Source: TTA-H9 sp002071415 (GTDB lineage: Bacteria > Bacteroidota > Bacteroidia > Bacteroidales > TTA-H9). From it: 64,000 bases of DNA. Position numbers and translations under genes: made by a program. The notes beneath the pieces are model-generated. The model was given only the letters and a program-made list of their open reading frames with translations. It ran no database searches and was not told the origin of the DNA. Shown here piece after piece: positions 45,030 to 54,121 of this stretch. Each line of letters starts with the position of its first letter. The stretch's first letter is position 1. The stretch is taken from NCBI GenBank assembly GCA_035411425.1, contig DAONSX010000002.1:62001-126000 (forward strand), written 5' to 3'.

Positions 45030-45560
45030 ATGATACAGGGAGATAATATTCGTCTTAGGGCTTTGGAAATGGAAGATGCTGACTGGATTTTTCATTTCGA
45101 AAATGATCCTTCCTTATGGAGGGTTACGCAAACGGTTACACCTTATTCACGCTATGCCATCGAACAATATGTTTTGAATGCAAGCATACAGGATATTTAT
45201 GGTAGTCGTGAACTCCGCTTGGTGATAGAAACTCTTCGCGATAAGCGCCCCGTAGGTTTGATAGACCTTTTCGAGTTCGATCCCTTGAACCGGAGAGCTG
45301 GTGTGGGTGTTGCCATCGAACAGAAAGAACGAAGACAGGGCTTCGCTAGCGAAGCACTTCAGCTATTGATCCAGCATTGCTTTCGGGTTTTAGCGCTTCA
45401 TCAGCTATACTGCAATATCCTCGTCTCGAATGAAGCCAGCATCCAACTTTTCGAAAAATTTGGATTCGAAGTCACCGGCCGGAAAAAAGAATGGATCATC
45501 AAACACAACCAATGGGAAGATGAGCTTTTCTTGCAATTATTCAATCCTCAAACCATTTAA
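45030..45560 (+). CDS. GNAT-family N-acetyltransferase (RimJ/RimL-like)
   Basis: The 176-aa protein starts IRLRALEMEDADWIFHFEND and carries the acetyl-CoA loop segment GVAIEQKERRQGFASEAL, then NEASIQLFEKFGFEVTGRKK, the usual GNAT motifs A and B. The substrate is unknown; RimJ/RimL-like members acetylate protein N-termini or small amines. It lies 2 bp after dapF and 3 bp before mltG. Confidence 0.87.
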   Translation: MIQGDNIRLRALEMEDADWIFHFENDPSLWRVTQTVTPYSRYAIEQYVLNASIQDIYGSRELRLVIETLRDKRPVGLIDLFEFDPLNRRAGVGVAIEQKERRQGFASEALQLLIQHCFRVLALHQLYCNILVSNEASIQLFEKFGFEVTGRKKEWIIKHNQWEDELFLQLFNPQTI

Positions 45561-45563
45561 GAT

Positions 45564-46643
45564 ATGGCATATTATGTAAAAAATAAGTATTCTTCGAGGC
45601 GGAGGCGAACTTCAGGGCAAAAGATCATTTTTGGAGTATTGATTGTTTGCATTGTTTTAGCACTCATCATAGCTTATGGTCTTTATTCTGCCCTGTTTAA
45701 GCCGAATGTATGGACAAAGGGCGAAAACATAGTTTATATAAATATTCCTACGGGCTCTAATTTTGAAGATTTGAAGAATATGATGTATGAGAGAGGCCTG
45801 ATTGTCAACAGGAAAACTTTCGAATGGTTAGCGCGCCAGCGCAAGCTCGATAAGCATGTTATTCCCGGGCGCTACCCTTTGACCAACCAAATGAGCAATC
45901 TCGAACTTATACGCATGCTCTCGGGAGGACATCAGGTGCCTGTACAACTTGTATTTAACAATATGCGCTCGAAAGAACAATTGGCTTCACGAATTTCGCA
46001 GCAAATCGAAGCCGACTCGGCAACTCTCATACGTTTAATGAATGACAATGAGTTTTTGAGAAAATATAATTTAAACAGCGATAATGTGTTTGTCTTGTTT
46101 ATCCCCAACACTTATGAGTTTTGGTGGAATACTTCGGCTGAATCGTTTATGGATAGGATGTATCGGGAACATAAGATATTCTGGGACAGTACACGGTTCG
46201 AAAAAGCCCGCAACCTTGGATTAAGCATCACCGAAGTGGTTACTCTTGCCTCAATTATCGAACAAGAAACCAATAAAAACGATGAAAAATCTCGTATGGC
46301 CGGAGTATATCTCAACCGTTTGAAACTAGGTTGGCCCCTCCAAGCAGATCCTACTCTCAAATATGTCATTGGCGATTGGTCCATCAAAAGAGTGATGGGA
46401 ATTCACAAAGAAATCGATTCGCCTTACAATACCTATAAATATAAAGGTTTACCTCCAGGACCTATCTGTATTCCTTCTATTGCCTCAATTGATGCTGTGT
46501 TGAATGCCGAAAAGAACAATTACCTTTTTTTCTGCGCACGAGAGGATATGTCGGGATACCACTATTTTACTGCTTCGCACGAACAACACCGAAAAAATGC
46601 GGAGAAATATCGCCAGGCCTTGAATAAATTGGGTGTTTACTGA
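45564..46643 (+). CDS. mltG: endolytic peptidoglycan transglycosylase MltG
   Basis: MltG (YceG) cuts nascent glycan strands inside the chain and sets strand length. A membrane anchor lies at about 20-45. The YceG domain has a LysM-like part (IPTGSNFEDLKNMMYERGLI) and the catalytic Glu233 in ASIIEQET, followed by GVYLNRLKLGWPLQADPT. The 359-aa length fits. It closes the dapF-GNAT-mltG unit. Confidence 0.94.
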   Translation: MAYYVKNKYSSRRRRTSGQKIIFGVLIVCIVLALIIAYGLYSALFKPNVWTKGENIVYINIPTGSNFEDLKNMMYERGLIVNRKTFEWLARQRKLDKHVIPGRYPLTNQMSNLELIRMLSGGHQVPVQLVFNNMRSKEQLASRISQQIEADSATLIRLMNDNEFLRKYNLNSDNVFVLFIPNTYEFWWNTSAESFMDRMYREHKIFWDSTRFEKARNLGLSITEVVTLASIIEQETNKNDEKSRMAGVYLNRLKLGWPLQADPTLKYVIGDWSIKRVMGIHKEIDSPYNTYKYKGLPPGPICIPSIASIDAVLNAEKNNYLFFCAREDMSGYHYFTASHEQHRKNAEKYRQALNKLGVY

Positions 46644-47059
46644 TTTCTTGTTATTGCAGCAAGCGTTTTTGGATTTCGAGTATTTTCTTCGAGAGGAAAC
46701 CACGACCTGAGTTTAAAACTTGAAGTATGGAGAAGGAGAATAGCTATCATCTGCCTGGAAATATAACTTGGTTTATCAAGAGGTTGGATATAACCTGATA
46801 GCTGAACCTGCTCAAATCCTCCTTATTTTTTATGAGGAAATTACATTATTATTTCTATTATAATATAAATTTGGAGATGAATCGTTATTTATTAATTATC
46901 GGCTTTTTAGAGATAATGGGCACCAGCATTTCCTCGCGCTGATTTTCAATGCCAATGATTTAATTCGCTGATTAAAGCTGATTTTCTGTGAATATCTGCG
47001 ATTATATGAGTGAATTTTTCTCTCGCATCCCCCATGACTAGCTTAAAAAATGGTCGACA
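46644..47059. other. gene-free region after mltG with GCTGATT repeats
   Basis: No coding frame is supported. Around 46938-46990 the heptamer GCTGATT occurs three times in about 50 bp (cGCTGATTttc, cGCTGATTaaa, aGCTGATTttc), followed by TGTGAATATCTGCG, a kind of degenerate short tandem seen in intergenic DNA. A small hairpin (AGGTT-GGATAT-AACCT) lies near 46781-46796. Nothing else is evident. Confidence 0.35.
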
Positions 47060-47332
47060 TCATTTAGGTATTGACACAATAATATCGAAGGCTTTTTCTT
47101 TATCTCGGGGTGGAAAATCATAATTGATGTGGAGTCCTTCGGAGGTGTTCGTATCTTTGTAGAATATTTTTATGATTGAAATTTTTTCGACGTTCGAACT
47201 AAGAAGTCTCGTACTGGTTGATAAGATGATTGAGTTTGCAGATTGAATCTTGGGTAGAACAATGAATAGGGAAACTCGATAGACTAATGAAAGTGAACAT
47301 TGATCCCAACAGTGGATTTTGTTTTGGAGTAA
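47060..47332 (-). pseudogene. open frame without start, possible gene remnant
   Basis: On the minus strand a frame is open for 90 codons down to a TGA at 47060-47062, with no ATG, GTG or TTG at a plausible start. Its last ~40 residues read like real protein (segments IIKIFYKDTNTSEGLHINYD and FPPRDKEKAFDIIVSIPK). Its upper 15 codons overlap ispH in antisense. It could be the 3' end of a gene whose start was lost. No family is recognised; chance is possible. Confidence 0.25.
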
Positions 47333-48171
47333 TTAAAGCGGTTGAGACGGCGGAGGAACACTTGCAAAGGGGTCATGAATTATTAGGCCTGGGTGAAATG
47401 GTGCATAATGAGGCCGAATTAGAGCGATTAGAGAATTTGGGTTTAAAGACGGTTTCTATTGAACAGTTTCCTGATTTAAAAGGGAAGGCAGTGCTTTTGC
47501 GTGCTCATGGCGAGCCTCCTTCGACCTATCGAATTGCGGCCGAAAATAGTGTTCAGCTCATAGATGCTACTTGTCCAATCGTTAAGCGACTTCAGGAAGA
47601 AATGAAGAAAGCATGGCAAAGTGGGAAAGATCAAGGAGTACAAATGATCATCTTTGGCAAGCCTTTACATGCGGAAGCCATAGGATTGAATGGTCAAGTC
47701 GATAATAATGGGATTATTGTGGAAAATCTCGACGATTTGCAAACTATTGATGCACGACGTCCGGCACATTTATTTAGCCAAACTACCATGGATGCAGGAA
47801 AATTCGAAAAAATCGCCGAGAAATTGAGGGAAATGTATACCGAAACGGGTCAAAATCTTATTATCCATAAAAGTTTTTGCCGTCAGGTAAGTAACAGAAT
47901 GAAGAGTATTAAGGAGTTTGCAGCTTCTGTGGATGTTTTGTTTTTCGTTGCCAGTAAAAATAGTTCAAATGGCAAGGTGCTCTATCAAACTGCCCAAAGT
48001 ATCAACGAACGAACTTTTTTTATTTCTGGAATTCAAGACATTGATTTTCAGAAAATAGGAATTGATTGGGGAAAGGTAGAGACCATAGGCATTAGTGGAG
48101 CTACAAGTACACCCCCATGGCTTATGCACGAAATTGCAAGGTTAATCGAGAATGCCTTCGACCTAACTTAA
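47287..48171 (+). CDS. ispH: 4-hydroxy-3-methylbut-2-enyl diphosphate reductase
   Basis: IspH (LytB) is the last enzyme of the MEP isoprenoid pathway and makes IPP and DMAPP. The three cysteines for its Fe-S cluster are in place: Cys12 (GFCFGV), Cys96 (DATCPIV) and Cys198 (KSFCRQ). The SKNSSNGKVLYQ and GATSTPPWL motifs are also present. The 294-aa length is normal. It is followed by recF on the same strand. Confidence 0.96.
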   Translation: MKVNIDPNSGFCFGVIKAVETAEEHLQRGHELLGLGEMVHNEAELERLENLGLKTVSIEQFPDLKGKAVLLRAHGEPPSTYRIAAENSVQLIDATCPIVKRLQEEMKKAWQSGKDQGVQMIIFGKPLHAEAIGLNGQVDNNGIIVENLDDLQTIDARRPAHLFSQTTMDAGKFEKIAEKLREMYTETGQNLIIHKSFCRQVSNRMKSIKEFAASVDVLFFVASKNSSNGKVLYQTAQSINERTFFISGIQDIDFQKIGIDWGKVETIGISGATSTPPWLMHEIARLIENAFDLT

Positions 48172-48178
48172 AGTATCG

Positions 48179-48186
48179 TATTTTTG
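48179..48186 (+). promoter_or_regulatory. putative -7 box directly in front of recF
   Basis: TATTTTTG matches TAnnTTTG and ends only 4 bp before the recF ATG at 48191, so the predicted start coincides with the ATG (leaderless mRNA) if the box is used. No TTTG at -33. Confidence 0.3.
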
Positions 48187-48190
48187 CAGC

Positions 48191-49306
48191 ATGTGGCTGA
48201 GGCACTTAAATCTGATTCAATTTAAGAATTTTGGTGAGCTGGAAGTTGATTTTTCTCCAAAGATCAATTGTTTTATAGGAGAAAATGGAGCCGGAAAGAC
48301 CAATATCCTCGATGCTATTTATTATCTTTCGTTTACTCGTTCATGTTTCAATTCGATGGATGTTCAAAATATCCTCCATGGTGAAGAATTTTTTGCAATA
48401 CATGGAGATTACGTGATGGATAGTAGCCTTGAAAATAAAGTACATTGTATTCAGAAAAAAGGGCATGCCAAGGAGTTCTCGCTCGATGAAAAACGTTACG
48501 AACGGATGGCCGATCACATAGGATTGATTCCTCTGGTGATGCTTTCTCCTTATGATAATGATTTGATTTACGATGGAAGTGAGGCTCGTCGTAAATACAT
48601 CGATGGAGTGATCTCCCAATTCGACCATCCTTATCTCGATGATCTGCTCATTTACAACAAAGCGCTCGCCAATCGTAACTTATTGCTTCGTCAGTTTGCC
48701 GATTCTGGCCGTTTCGATCCCGAAATGCTCGAAATATACAATCCTCAATTGATTGGCCCGGGAAATCGTATTTTCGAAAAACGCCAGAAATTCATCGATC
48801 AATTTGTCCCGATTTTCGAAAAGTATTACAACCTTATATCAGCCGAAAAGGAAAAAATAAGCCTTCACTATGTGAGTCAACTTGCAGAAAAGCCTATGCA
48901 AACACTGCTTTGCGAAAATTTCGATCGCGACCGCCTGACTCGTTATACCAATGGAGGTATTCATAAAGATGATCTGGAGTTCATTATCGAAAATTATCCT
49001 ATCAAGAGATTTGGTTCACAGGGTCAACAAAAATCTTTCATTGTAGCCATAAAGCTAGCACAGTTCGAATTTACCAGAGAATTGACCGGCATCAAGCCAA
49101 TTCTTCTGTTTGATGACATCTTCGATAAGCTCGATGAATGCAGGGTTGAAACAATAGTTCGCCTTGTAGGAAGTGAAAACTTTGGCCAGGTTTTCATTAC
49201 CGATACACAGGCAAATCGAGTTTATAATATTTTCATCGAGAATCCCATCCACCATAAGATATTTATGGTTAGAAATGGAGAGCTGGAAGAAGTTGACCTG
49301 ATTTGA
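48191..49306 (+). CDS. recF: DNA replication and repair protein RecF
   Basis: RecF, an SMC-like ATPase, works with RecO and RecR to load RecA at gaps. The Walker A GENGAGKT is at residues 30-37, and the signature-like FGSQGQQKSFIVAIKLA and Walker B PILLFDDIFDKLDE motifs follow. The 371-aa length is normal. It is preceded by ispH at 19 bp and converges with a T9SS protease gene. Confidence 0.95.
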   Translation: MWLRHLNLIQFKNFGELEVDFSPKINCFIGENGAGKTNILDAIYYLSFTRSCFNSMDVQNILHGEEFFAIHGDYVMDSSLENKVHCIQKKGHAKEFSLDEKRYERMADHIGLIPLVMLSPYDNDLIYDGSEARRKYIDGVISQFDHPYLDDLLIYNKALANRNLLLRQFADSGRFDPEMLEIYNPQLIGPGNRIFEKRQKFIDQFVPIFEKYYNLISAEKEKISLHYVSQLAEKPMQTLLCENFDRDRLTRYTNGGIHKDDLEFIIENYPIKRFGSQGQQKSFIVAIKLAQFEFTRELTGIKPILLFDDIFDKLDECRVETIVRLVGSENFGQVFITDTQANRVYNIFIENPIHHKIFMVRNGELEEVDLI

Positions 49307-49346
49307 ACTTTTAGAGTGTATTTCCCTTTTTGTGGTTTTTCTATAT

Positions 49347-51452
49347 TCAATACTTCAGGATTTTTCCTGTAAATTGTTGGTCATCACATTGAATATTTAA
49401 GATGTAGAAACCATTTTGAAGGTTTTTGACAGAAATTTCTATAGGTTGCTCGTTATTAGTAAGTATGAGTTCCGAAACGATTTGTCCTATAGCGTTCAAT
49501 ATGGTTAAGCGGGTAGGATGCAATTCGGCCAGGAGTTCGATCCAGATTATATTTTGAGCAGGATTAGGGAAAATTCTCACATGATGTTCCAATTCATCTT
49601 TTTGCCCTACAAAATAGCTTTCATAATAGCCCTCCCAACCATCATCACGTATGGTGTTATTGCTATTGAAGGTGATATACATTTTTCCGCTGGGTGAGAG
49701 AACGGGTGGGGGAGGGGAGTTGGGATCGTAATGTCCGGAATATTCTGCCAGTAATTGGCCAGAGGAATAATCGAAGATTTTTACCTTGTCATGATCGGCT
49801 TCCGTGAGGAATTTCGTAAAATAAATAGCGACCTGTTGAGCATTAGGCGGGATAATTTTATAAAGGCAGATGCTTCGGTTTCGGTACCAGAATTTTCCCG
49901 AACCATCGCTGATGGTTCCGTAAGGTTCGGTATATGTGGTAGTTCCACTACACCAAATAGGCTGAGTACTCGAGTAAGTTGCAAAGAAACCATCATGAGA
50001 AGATTGAGGTGGGCTCAAAAATTCAATATAAACCTGATTGGACGAAGAAGTGAGGGAAGGTGGAAGTACATTTCCACTGAACGAACCTAAAAGAGAATCA
50101 TTAGAAGTGGGACCATCATAAATATATAGAAAGGCCTGTCCAGGGTCAAGGTCGAAACGATGAAAATTGATGGTGATGCTCGAAATAGAATCTATCTGAT
50201 TTTGCGGAGAAATGAGCCATTGCTTCGACATCACTGCATGTGGATAGCGTGGCCCACTCCCATCGTCGATGCTTCCCATCCTGAAGGTAAGATTTTCGGG
50301 CTCGTTCGAAGGATTGGGATAGATATAATCGACTGTATCAGGATGGCAATTGATGATGATTTCCTGAGCTAAATTGAAGTTGCTGCCTCCGGGTGTAAGG
50401 TTATTGGTATAATAGTAGCCATTGAATGAGCCTCCCCAACCAAAATTAAAATGGTAATATCCAGTTCCCTGATAACCATCACACACAAAAGCATGACCAT
50501 TGATATCGGGCACCGACCAGCCTGCATAATATAAGGGCATCTTTCGGTCGAGATGCGTGGTTAACAAACTGTCCCAATCCATAGTGGTGCTGTCTCTATA
50601 AACGTATTGTGTTTCAGGAGAATATTTAAAATGTGTTCGAAAGGCGTTAGCTGCCTTGTGATTATACATTCCCGAGCCATAAGGTCCATAAACCAGATCA
50701 CACGAAACACCGATATGATAGAGCAATTGTGCAATGGCCGAATCGGATTCATTTATACTATTGGTCATCTTTTCCCATGCGTAATGGGTATTACCAAAAT
50801 CGGCTTCCAGGAGACCATAAGGTGATTGAGTGTAAGAATAATAACCTACGCCAGTATCAGGCCAGCGATAGTAATACATAATTAAACCTATGGCTGTTGA
50901 TACACATCCTGCATAACAATGTCCGCCGGGTCCGGCGGGATCGACCGGGCACATCTCGTTGTAAGGCCAATCTTGGTTCCAATCAGCACAAGTAAGAGGC
51001 TCGACCGATTTTCCACTGAACTTGATTTTCGATCCTTGCTCTAAATCTAAGAGCCTTTCCCATTGCCGAGCAGCTTCCTGATTAGGAATGGAGCTCGTCC
51101 GATGGGCATACACTGCCTGATGAATATATTGTTCGATCCAGGCTTTTGCATTCTCAGGTTGGTTTTCTGACGTGTACCATGACTCGAAACTATAGGCAGG
51201 TATGGGATGCAGTTTTTTAGAAGCACTTATCATGACAAATCCCTTTGGATAGAAATTAACGGCATAAAATAAGGTATCGCCTTCATTAATGACGGGAAGT
51301 GTTTCTTTGATCGAAAATTCTGGAAAATCACTGGGCAGTCTTTGTTGAAACCATGTTTGAGCAACCTTTTGCACTTGTTTTAGAGAAAGAATTTGGGCAA
51401 ATCCATAAAGTGAGCAGATAAGCACGGTAAAAAGTAAAGACAAACGTTTCAT
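49347..51452 (-). CDS. secreted C10 (streptopain-like) cysteine protease with CUB-like modules and T9SS sorting domain
   Basis: A 701-aa exported protein. Signal peptide at 1-19, then a Spi-like propeptide (about 20-150). The C10 peptidase domain follows, with likely catalytic Cys183 (AGCVSTAIGLIMYYY) and His320 (INGHAF) and the NFGWGG segment. Two CUB-like beta domains follow (about 385-480 and 490-610). The C-terminal type A T9SS sorting domain is IFPNPAQNIIWIE and GFYILNI. Likely an extracellular or surface protease, active after propeptide removal; targets unknown. Confidence 0.9.
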   Translation of the reverse strand: MKRLSLLFTVLICSLYGFAQILSLKQVQKVAQTWFQQRLPSDFPEFSIKETLPVINEGDTLFYAVNFYPKGFVMISASKKLHPIPAYSFESWYTSENQPENAKAWIEQYIHQAVYAHRTSSIPNQEAARQWERLLDLEQGSKIKFSGKSVEPLTCADWNQDWPYNEMCPVDPAGPGGHCYAGCVSTAIGLIMYYYRWPDTGVGYYSYTQSPYGLLEADFGNTHYAWEKMTNSINESDSAIAQLLYHIGVSCDLVYGPYGSGMYNHKAANAFRTHFKYSPETQYVYRDSTTMDWDSLLTTHLDRKMPLYYAGWSVPDINGHAFVCDGYQGTGYYHFNFGWGGSFNGYYYTNNLTPGGSNFNLAQEIIINCHPDTVDYIYPNPSNEPENLTFRMGSIDDGSGPRYPHAVMSKQWLISPQNQIDSISSITINFHRFDLDPGQAFLYIYDGPTSNDSLLGSFSGNVLPPSLTSSSNQVYIEFLSPPQSSHDGFFATYSSTQPIWCSGTTTYTEPYGTISDGSGKFWYRNRSICLYKIIPPNAQQVAIYFTKFLTEADHDKVKIFDYSSGQLLAEYSGHYDPNSPPPPVLSPSGKMYITFNSNNTIRDDGWEGYYESYFVGQKDELEHHVRIFPNPAQNIIWIELLAELHPTRLTILNAIGQIVSELILTNNEQPIEISVKNLQNGFYILNIQCDDQQFTGKILKY

Positions 51453-51479
51453 GAGTTAGAAATTAGGATTTTCGAGTAA

Positions 51480-51487
51480 CAAAAATA
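51480..51487 (-). promoter_or_regulatory. putative -7 box of the C10 protease gene
   Basis: On the minus strand TATTTTTG matches TAnnTTTG; the predicted start near 51475 gives a leader of about 23 nt. No TTTG at -33. Confidence 0.4.
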
Positions 51488-52194
51488 CAAAAAATGAGAG
51501 ACAGGTGCAGTGGAAGGAAATAATATCTGGACATACGTGCCTATAGACAGACTCTATATAAACATCTTACCAAAATATTCATATAAATATTTTATTGATT
51601 CAAAATATATAATATTCTTCTTAAATTATTAAAAATTATTGAAAAAACAAAAATCATCATCCAGCATAGTTTGTAAATTAATCCCAATATTAATTCTATC
51701 CTTTTCAACAACAAATTTATGACTTTTTCGCGCATGACCAATTTTAACCAACGAAGGACACCTTCGGATAATGACCTTTAACTACAATTATTTTAACAAA
51801 AAGGGGCAAAAAAACAATGGAACTCTTCAATAGTTTGTAAAGTATTGCTCAAAACAAAGAAGATTTACCCAACTTCGAAGAATATCTCCATGCTTACATT
51901 ATTGCAGCCCCTCTCCAACGTGAGGGGAAACCGAGCAATATAAACTTTGAATTTATGACCGACTGTCTGGCTTTACAAGCAATTTTTCGAAAATCCACTG
52001 TTTAAAAATGGCTTGCAGACACTATTTTTGGAATGACTTATTATTCATAGATTTTGGCTTTTTTCGCTTTTACCATACGAGCCTGAAACTGTTAGATTTT
52101 TATTATTAACTGTAAATTTTGCGATAAGGAATAAGAACATACCCACAAGCATAACTTAATTTCAAAACATTTAAATCAAGGCAATTATTTTTAA
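51488..52194. other. long gene-free region between C10 protease and panB
   Basis: About 700 bp with no coding frame I can support on either strand. A small hairpin, CCCCTC-TCCAACGT-GAGGGG, lies near 51909-51928. The remainder is AT-rich with no repeat of note. Confidence 0.4.
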
Positions 52195-52202
52195 TAATTT
52201 TG
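52195..52202 (+). promoter_or_regulatory. putative -7 box of panB
   Basis: TAATTTTG matches TAnnTTTG; the predicted start near 52207 leaves a leader of about 21 nt to the panB ATG. No TTTG at -33. Confidence 0.4.
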
Positions 52203-52227
52203 CATAAATTTTTCAAAGAATCTGATT

Positions 52228-53052
52228 ATGAATGAAAGTTTTGGTTCACAGCGATATACGAAGATCACCACTCACGTACTTCAGGAGATGAAACTAAAGG
52301 GCGAGAAGATAGCCATGCTTACGGCCTATGATTATTCGATGGCTGGAATTCTCGATGCTGCCGGGATAGATGTGATTCTGGTTGGCGATAGTGCTTCCAA
52401 TGTAATGGCAGGTTATACAACTACTCTTCCTATTACGCTTGACGAAATGATTTATCATGCCAGCTCGGTAGTGCGTGCCGTACAAAGAGCATTAGTCGTT
52501 GTAGATTTGCCTTTTGGTACTTATCAGGGAAATTCTAAGATGGCTTTGGCTTCGGCCATTCGCATCATGAAGGAAAGTGGTGCCAATGCCATTAAGATTG
52601 AGGGAGGCAAAGAAATCATAGAAAGTGTGGAAAGAATACTTTCGGCTGGCATTCCCGTGATGGGCCATTTAGGATTGACGCCTCAATCTATTCATAAGTT
52701 TGGTACTTATGTAGTTAGGGCCAAAGAAGAAACCGAAGCCAACAAACTGAAAGAAGATGCCCAATTGCTCGAAAAAGCGGGTTGCTTTGCTATCGTGCTC
52801 GAAAAAATTCCTGCTGCTTTGGGTGCCGAAGTTACTCAATTGGTAAAATGCCCGATTATTGGCATTGGTGCTGGTTCTGGCGTGGATGGACAGGTATTGG
52901 TTTTGCATGATATGTTGGGTATTACTATCAAATTTTCTCCTCGTTTTCTGCGTCGCTACCACAACTTGTATGAAGAAATAAAAGGAGCCATTCAAACCTA
53001 TATAGAAGACGTGAAAAACCTCGACTTTCCCAATGCCCGTGAACAATACTGA
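52228..53052 (+). CDS. panB: 3-methyl-2-oxobutanoate hydroxymethyltransferase
   Basis: PanB makes ketopantoate, the first step of pantothenate and CoA synthesis. The 274-aa product has MLTAYDYSMAGILDAAGIDV, the metal-binding VGDSASNVMAGY, DLPFGTYQ, KIEGG and GHLGLTPQS, with the final GIGAGSGVDGQVLVLHDMLG block. It is followed 20 bp later by an RluA-type gene. Confidence 0.95.
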   Translation: MNESFGSQRYTKITTHVLQEMKLKGEKIAMLTAYDYSMAGILDAAGIDVILVGDSASNVMAGYTTTLPITLDEMIYHASSVVRAVQRALVVVDLPFGTYQGNSKMALASAIRIMKESGANAIKIEGGKEIIESVERILSAGIPVMGHLGLTPQSIHKFGTYVVRAKEETEANKLKEDAQLLEKAGCFAIVLEKIPAALGAEVTQLVKCPIIGIGAGSGVDGQVLVLHDMLGITIKFSPRFLRRYHNLYEEIKGAIQTYIEDVKNLDFPNAREQY

Positions 53053-53072
53053 GTTTGCAAGGATTTTCATCT

Positions 53073-53798
53073 ATGGCGAAATTTATCGATCTTTCGCAAC
53101 GTATCTTATATGAAGATAACCACCTGCTTGTTATCAACAAACTTCCTGGCGAAATCGTACAGGGAGATAAAACAGGAGATAAACCCCTCGTTGAAATTGC
53201 CAAAGATTATATAGCCCAGAAATACGATAAGCCAGGAAATGTATTTCTTGGGGTTGTTCATAGACTCGACCGTCCCGTAAGTGGAGCTATCATTTTGGCC
53301 CGCACAAGCAAAGCCCTCGAACGGCTCAATGCTATGCTTCAGGAAAGGAAAATTATGAAAACGTATTGGGCTATTGTTAAAAATAAACCTCCAAAAGAAA
53401 ATGATACACTCGTCAACTATGTTTGGAGAAATAAACAGAAAAACAAAACCATCGTATTCGATCATCCTATTAAAAAAAGTTCTGAAGCATCTCTAACTTA
53501 TCGTATTGTGGCACAAAGTGTCAATTATTATCTTCTCGAAATAGGGCTCCATACTGGCCGCCATCATCAAATCAGAGCCCAATTAGCTCATATAGGTTGC
53601 CCCATCAAAGGCGACCTCAAATATGGTTTCCCAAGAAGCAATGACAGTGCTTTTATCCATTTGCATAGTCTCAAACTCATTTTGATTCATCCGGTAAAAA
53701 ACATACCCCTTGAGCTGATCGCACCTCCGCCTCATGATGCTCTTTGGAATTATTTTTTTGAATTGTTCTATCCTGACTTATCCCATAAAAACCTGTAA
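53073..53798 (+). CDS. RluA-family pseudouridine synthase
   Basis: The enzyme isomerises uridine to pseudouridine in rRNA or tRNA. The ATG at 53073 (MAKFIDLSQRILYEDNHLLV) is preferred to the TTG at 53055. The 241-aa protein lacks an S4 domain and has motif II with catalytic Asp in HRLDRPVSG, and the later GRHHQIRAQLAHIGCPI. The exact target base is not predictable from sequence. Confidence 0.91.
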   Translation: MAKFIDLSQRILYEDNHLLVINKLPGEIVQGDKTGDKPLVEIAKDYIAQKYDKPGNVFLGVVHRLDRPVSGAIILARTSKALERLNAMLQERKIMKTYWAIVKNKPPKENDTLVNYVWRNKQKNKTIVFDHPIKKSSEASLTYRIVAQSVNYYLLEIGLHTGRHHQIRAQLAHIGCPIKGDLKYGFPRSNDSAFIHLHSLKLILIHPVKNIPLELIAPPPHDALWNYFFELFYPDLSHKNL

Positions 53799-54121
53799 TT
53801 TTTTTATATCTCTTTTATAAACCTTTTCCATCCAACACTCATTATCGAAAAAGCAAATTCATGAACCAACTCATCTTGATTAATTTATAAAATCATAAAA
53901 ACGATATCCGTATAAATAAAAAGTACCCAATATTAGAAATATTACATAATTCACTCGGAACCAAATACCACCATGTAAACTTTTTTAAATACAACCATGA
54001 GGCATTCTCGAATGAGGAAGGAATCTTTCAGCAGGATTTGCGACATTCCCATTTTTCAGGGGAAGAAGAAATAATCTGGGATTATAGAATATTAGGTAGT
54101 TTCGCTGTTAATTTCTTGCCT
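53799..54121. other. gene-free region upstream of the zincin-propeller gene
   Basis: AT-rich with no convincing promoter box. A 25-codon frame from the ATG at 53997 ends at a TAA; it is not in the frame of the following gene and is not supported as a gene. Confidence 0.35.

Noticed and set aside
51546..51556. GACAGACTCTA shared with 63340-63350
   Set aside because: An 11-bp match between two AT-rich spacers in 64 kb can arise by chance; no longer homology or inverted partner is present.
51488..52194. Search for a hidden gene or tRNA in the longest gene-free region
   Set aside because: No open frame with protein-like composition, no T-loop or anticodon-arm pattern; only a small CCCCTC/GAGGGG hairpin.
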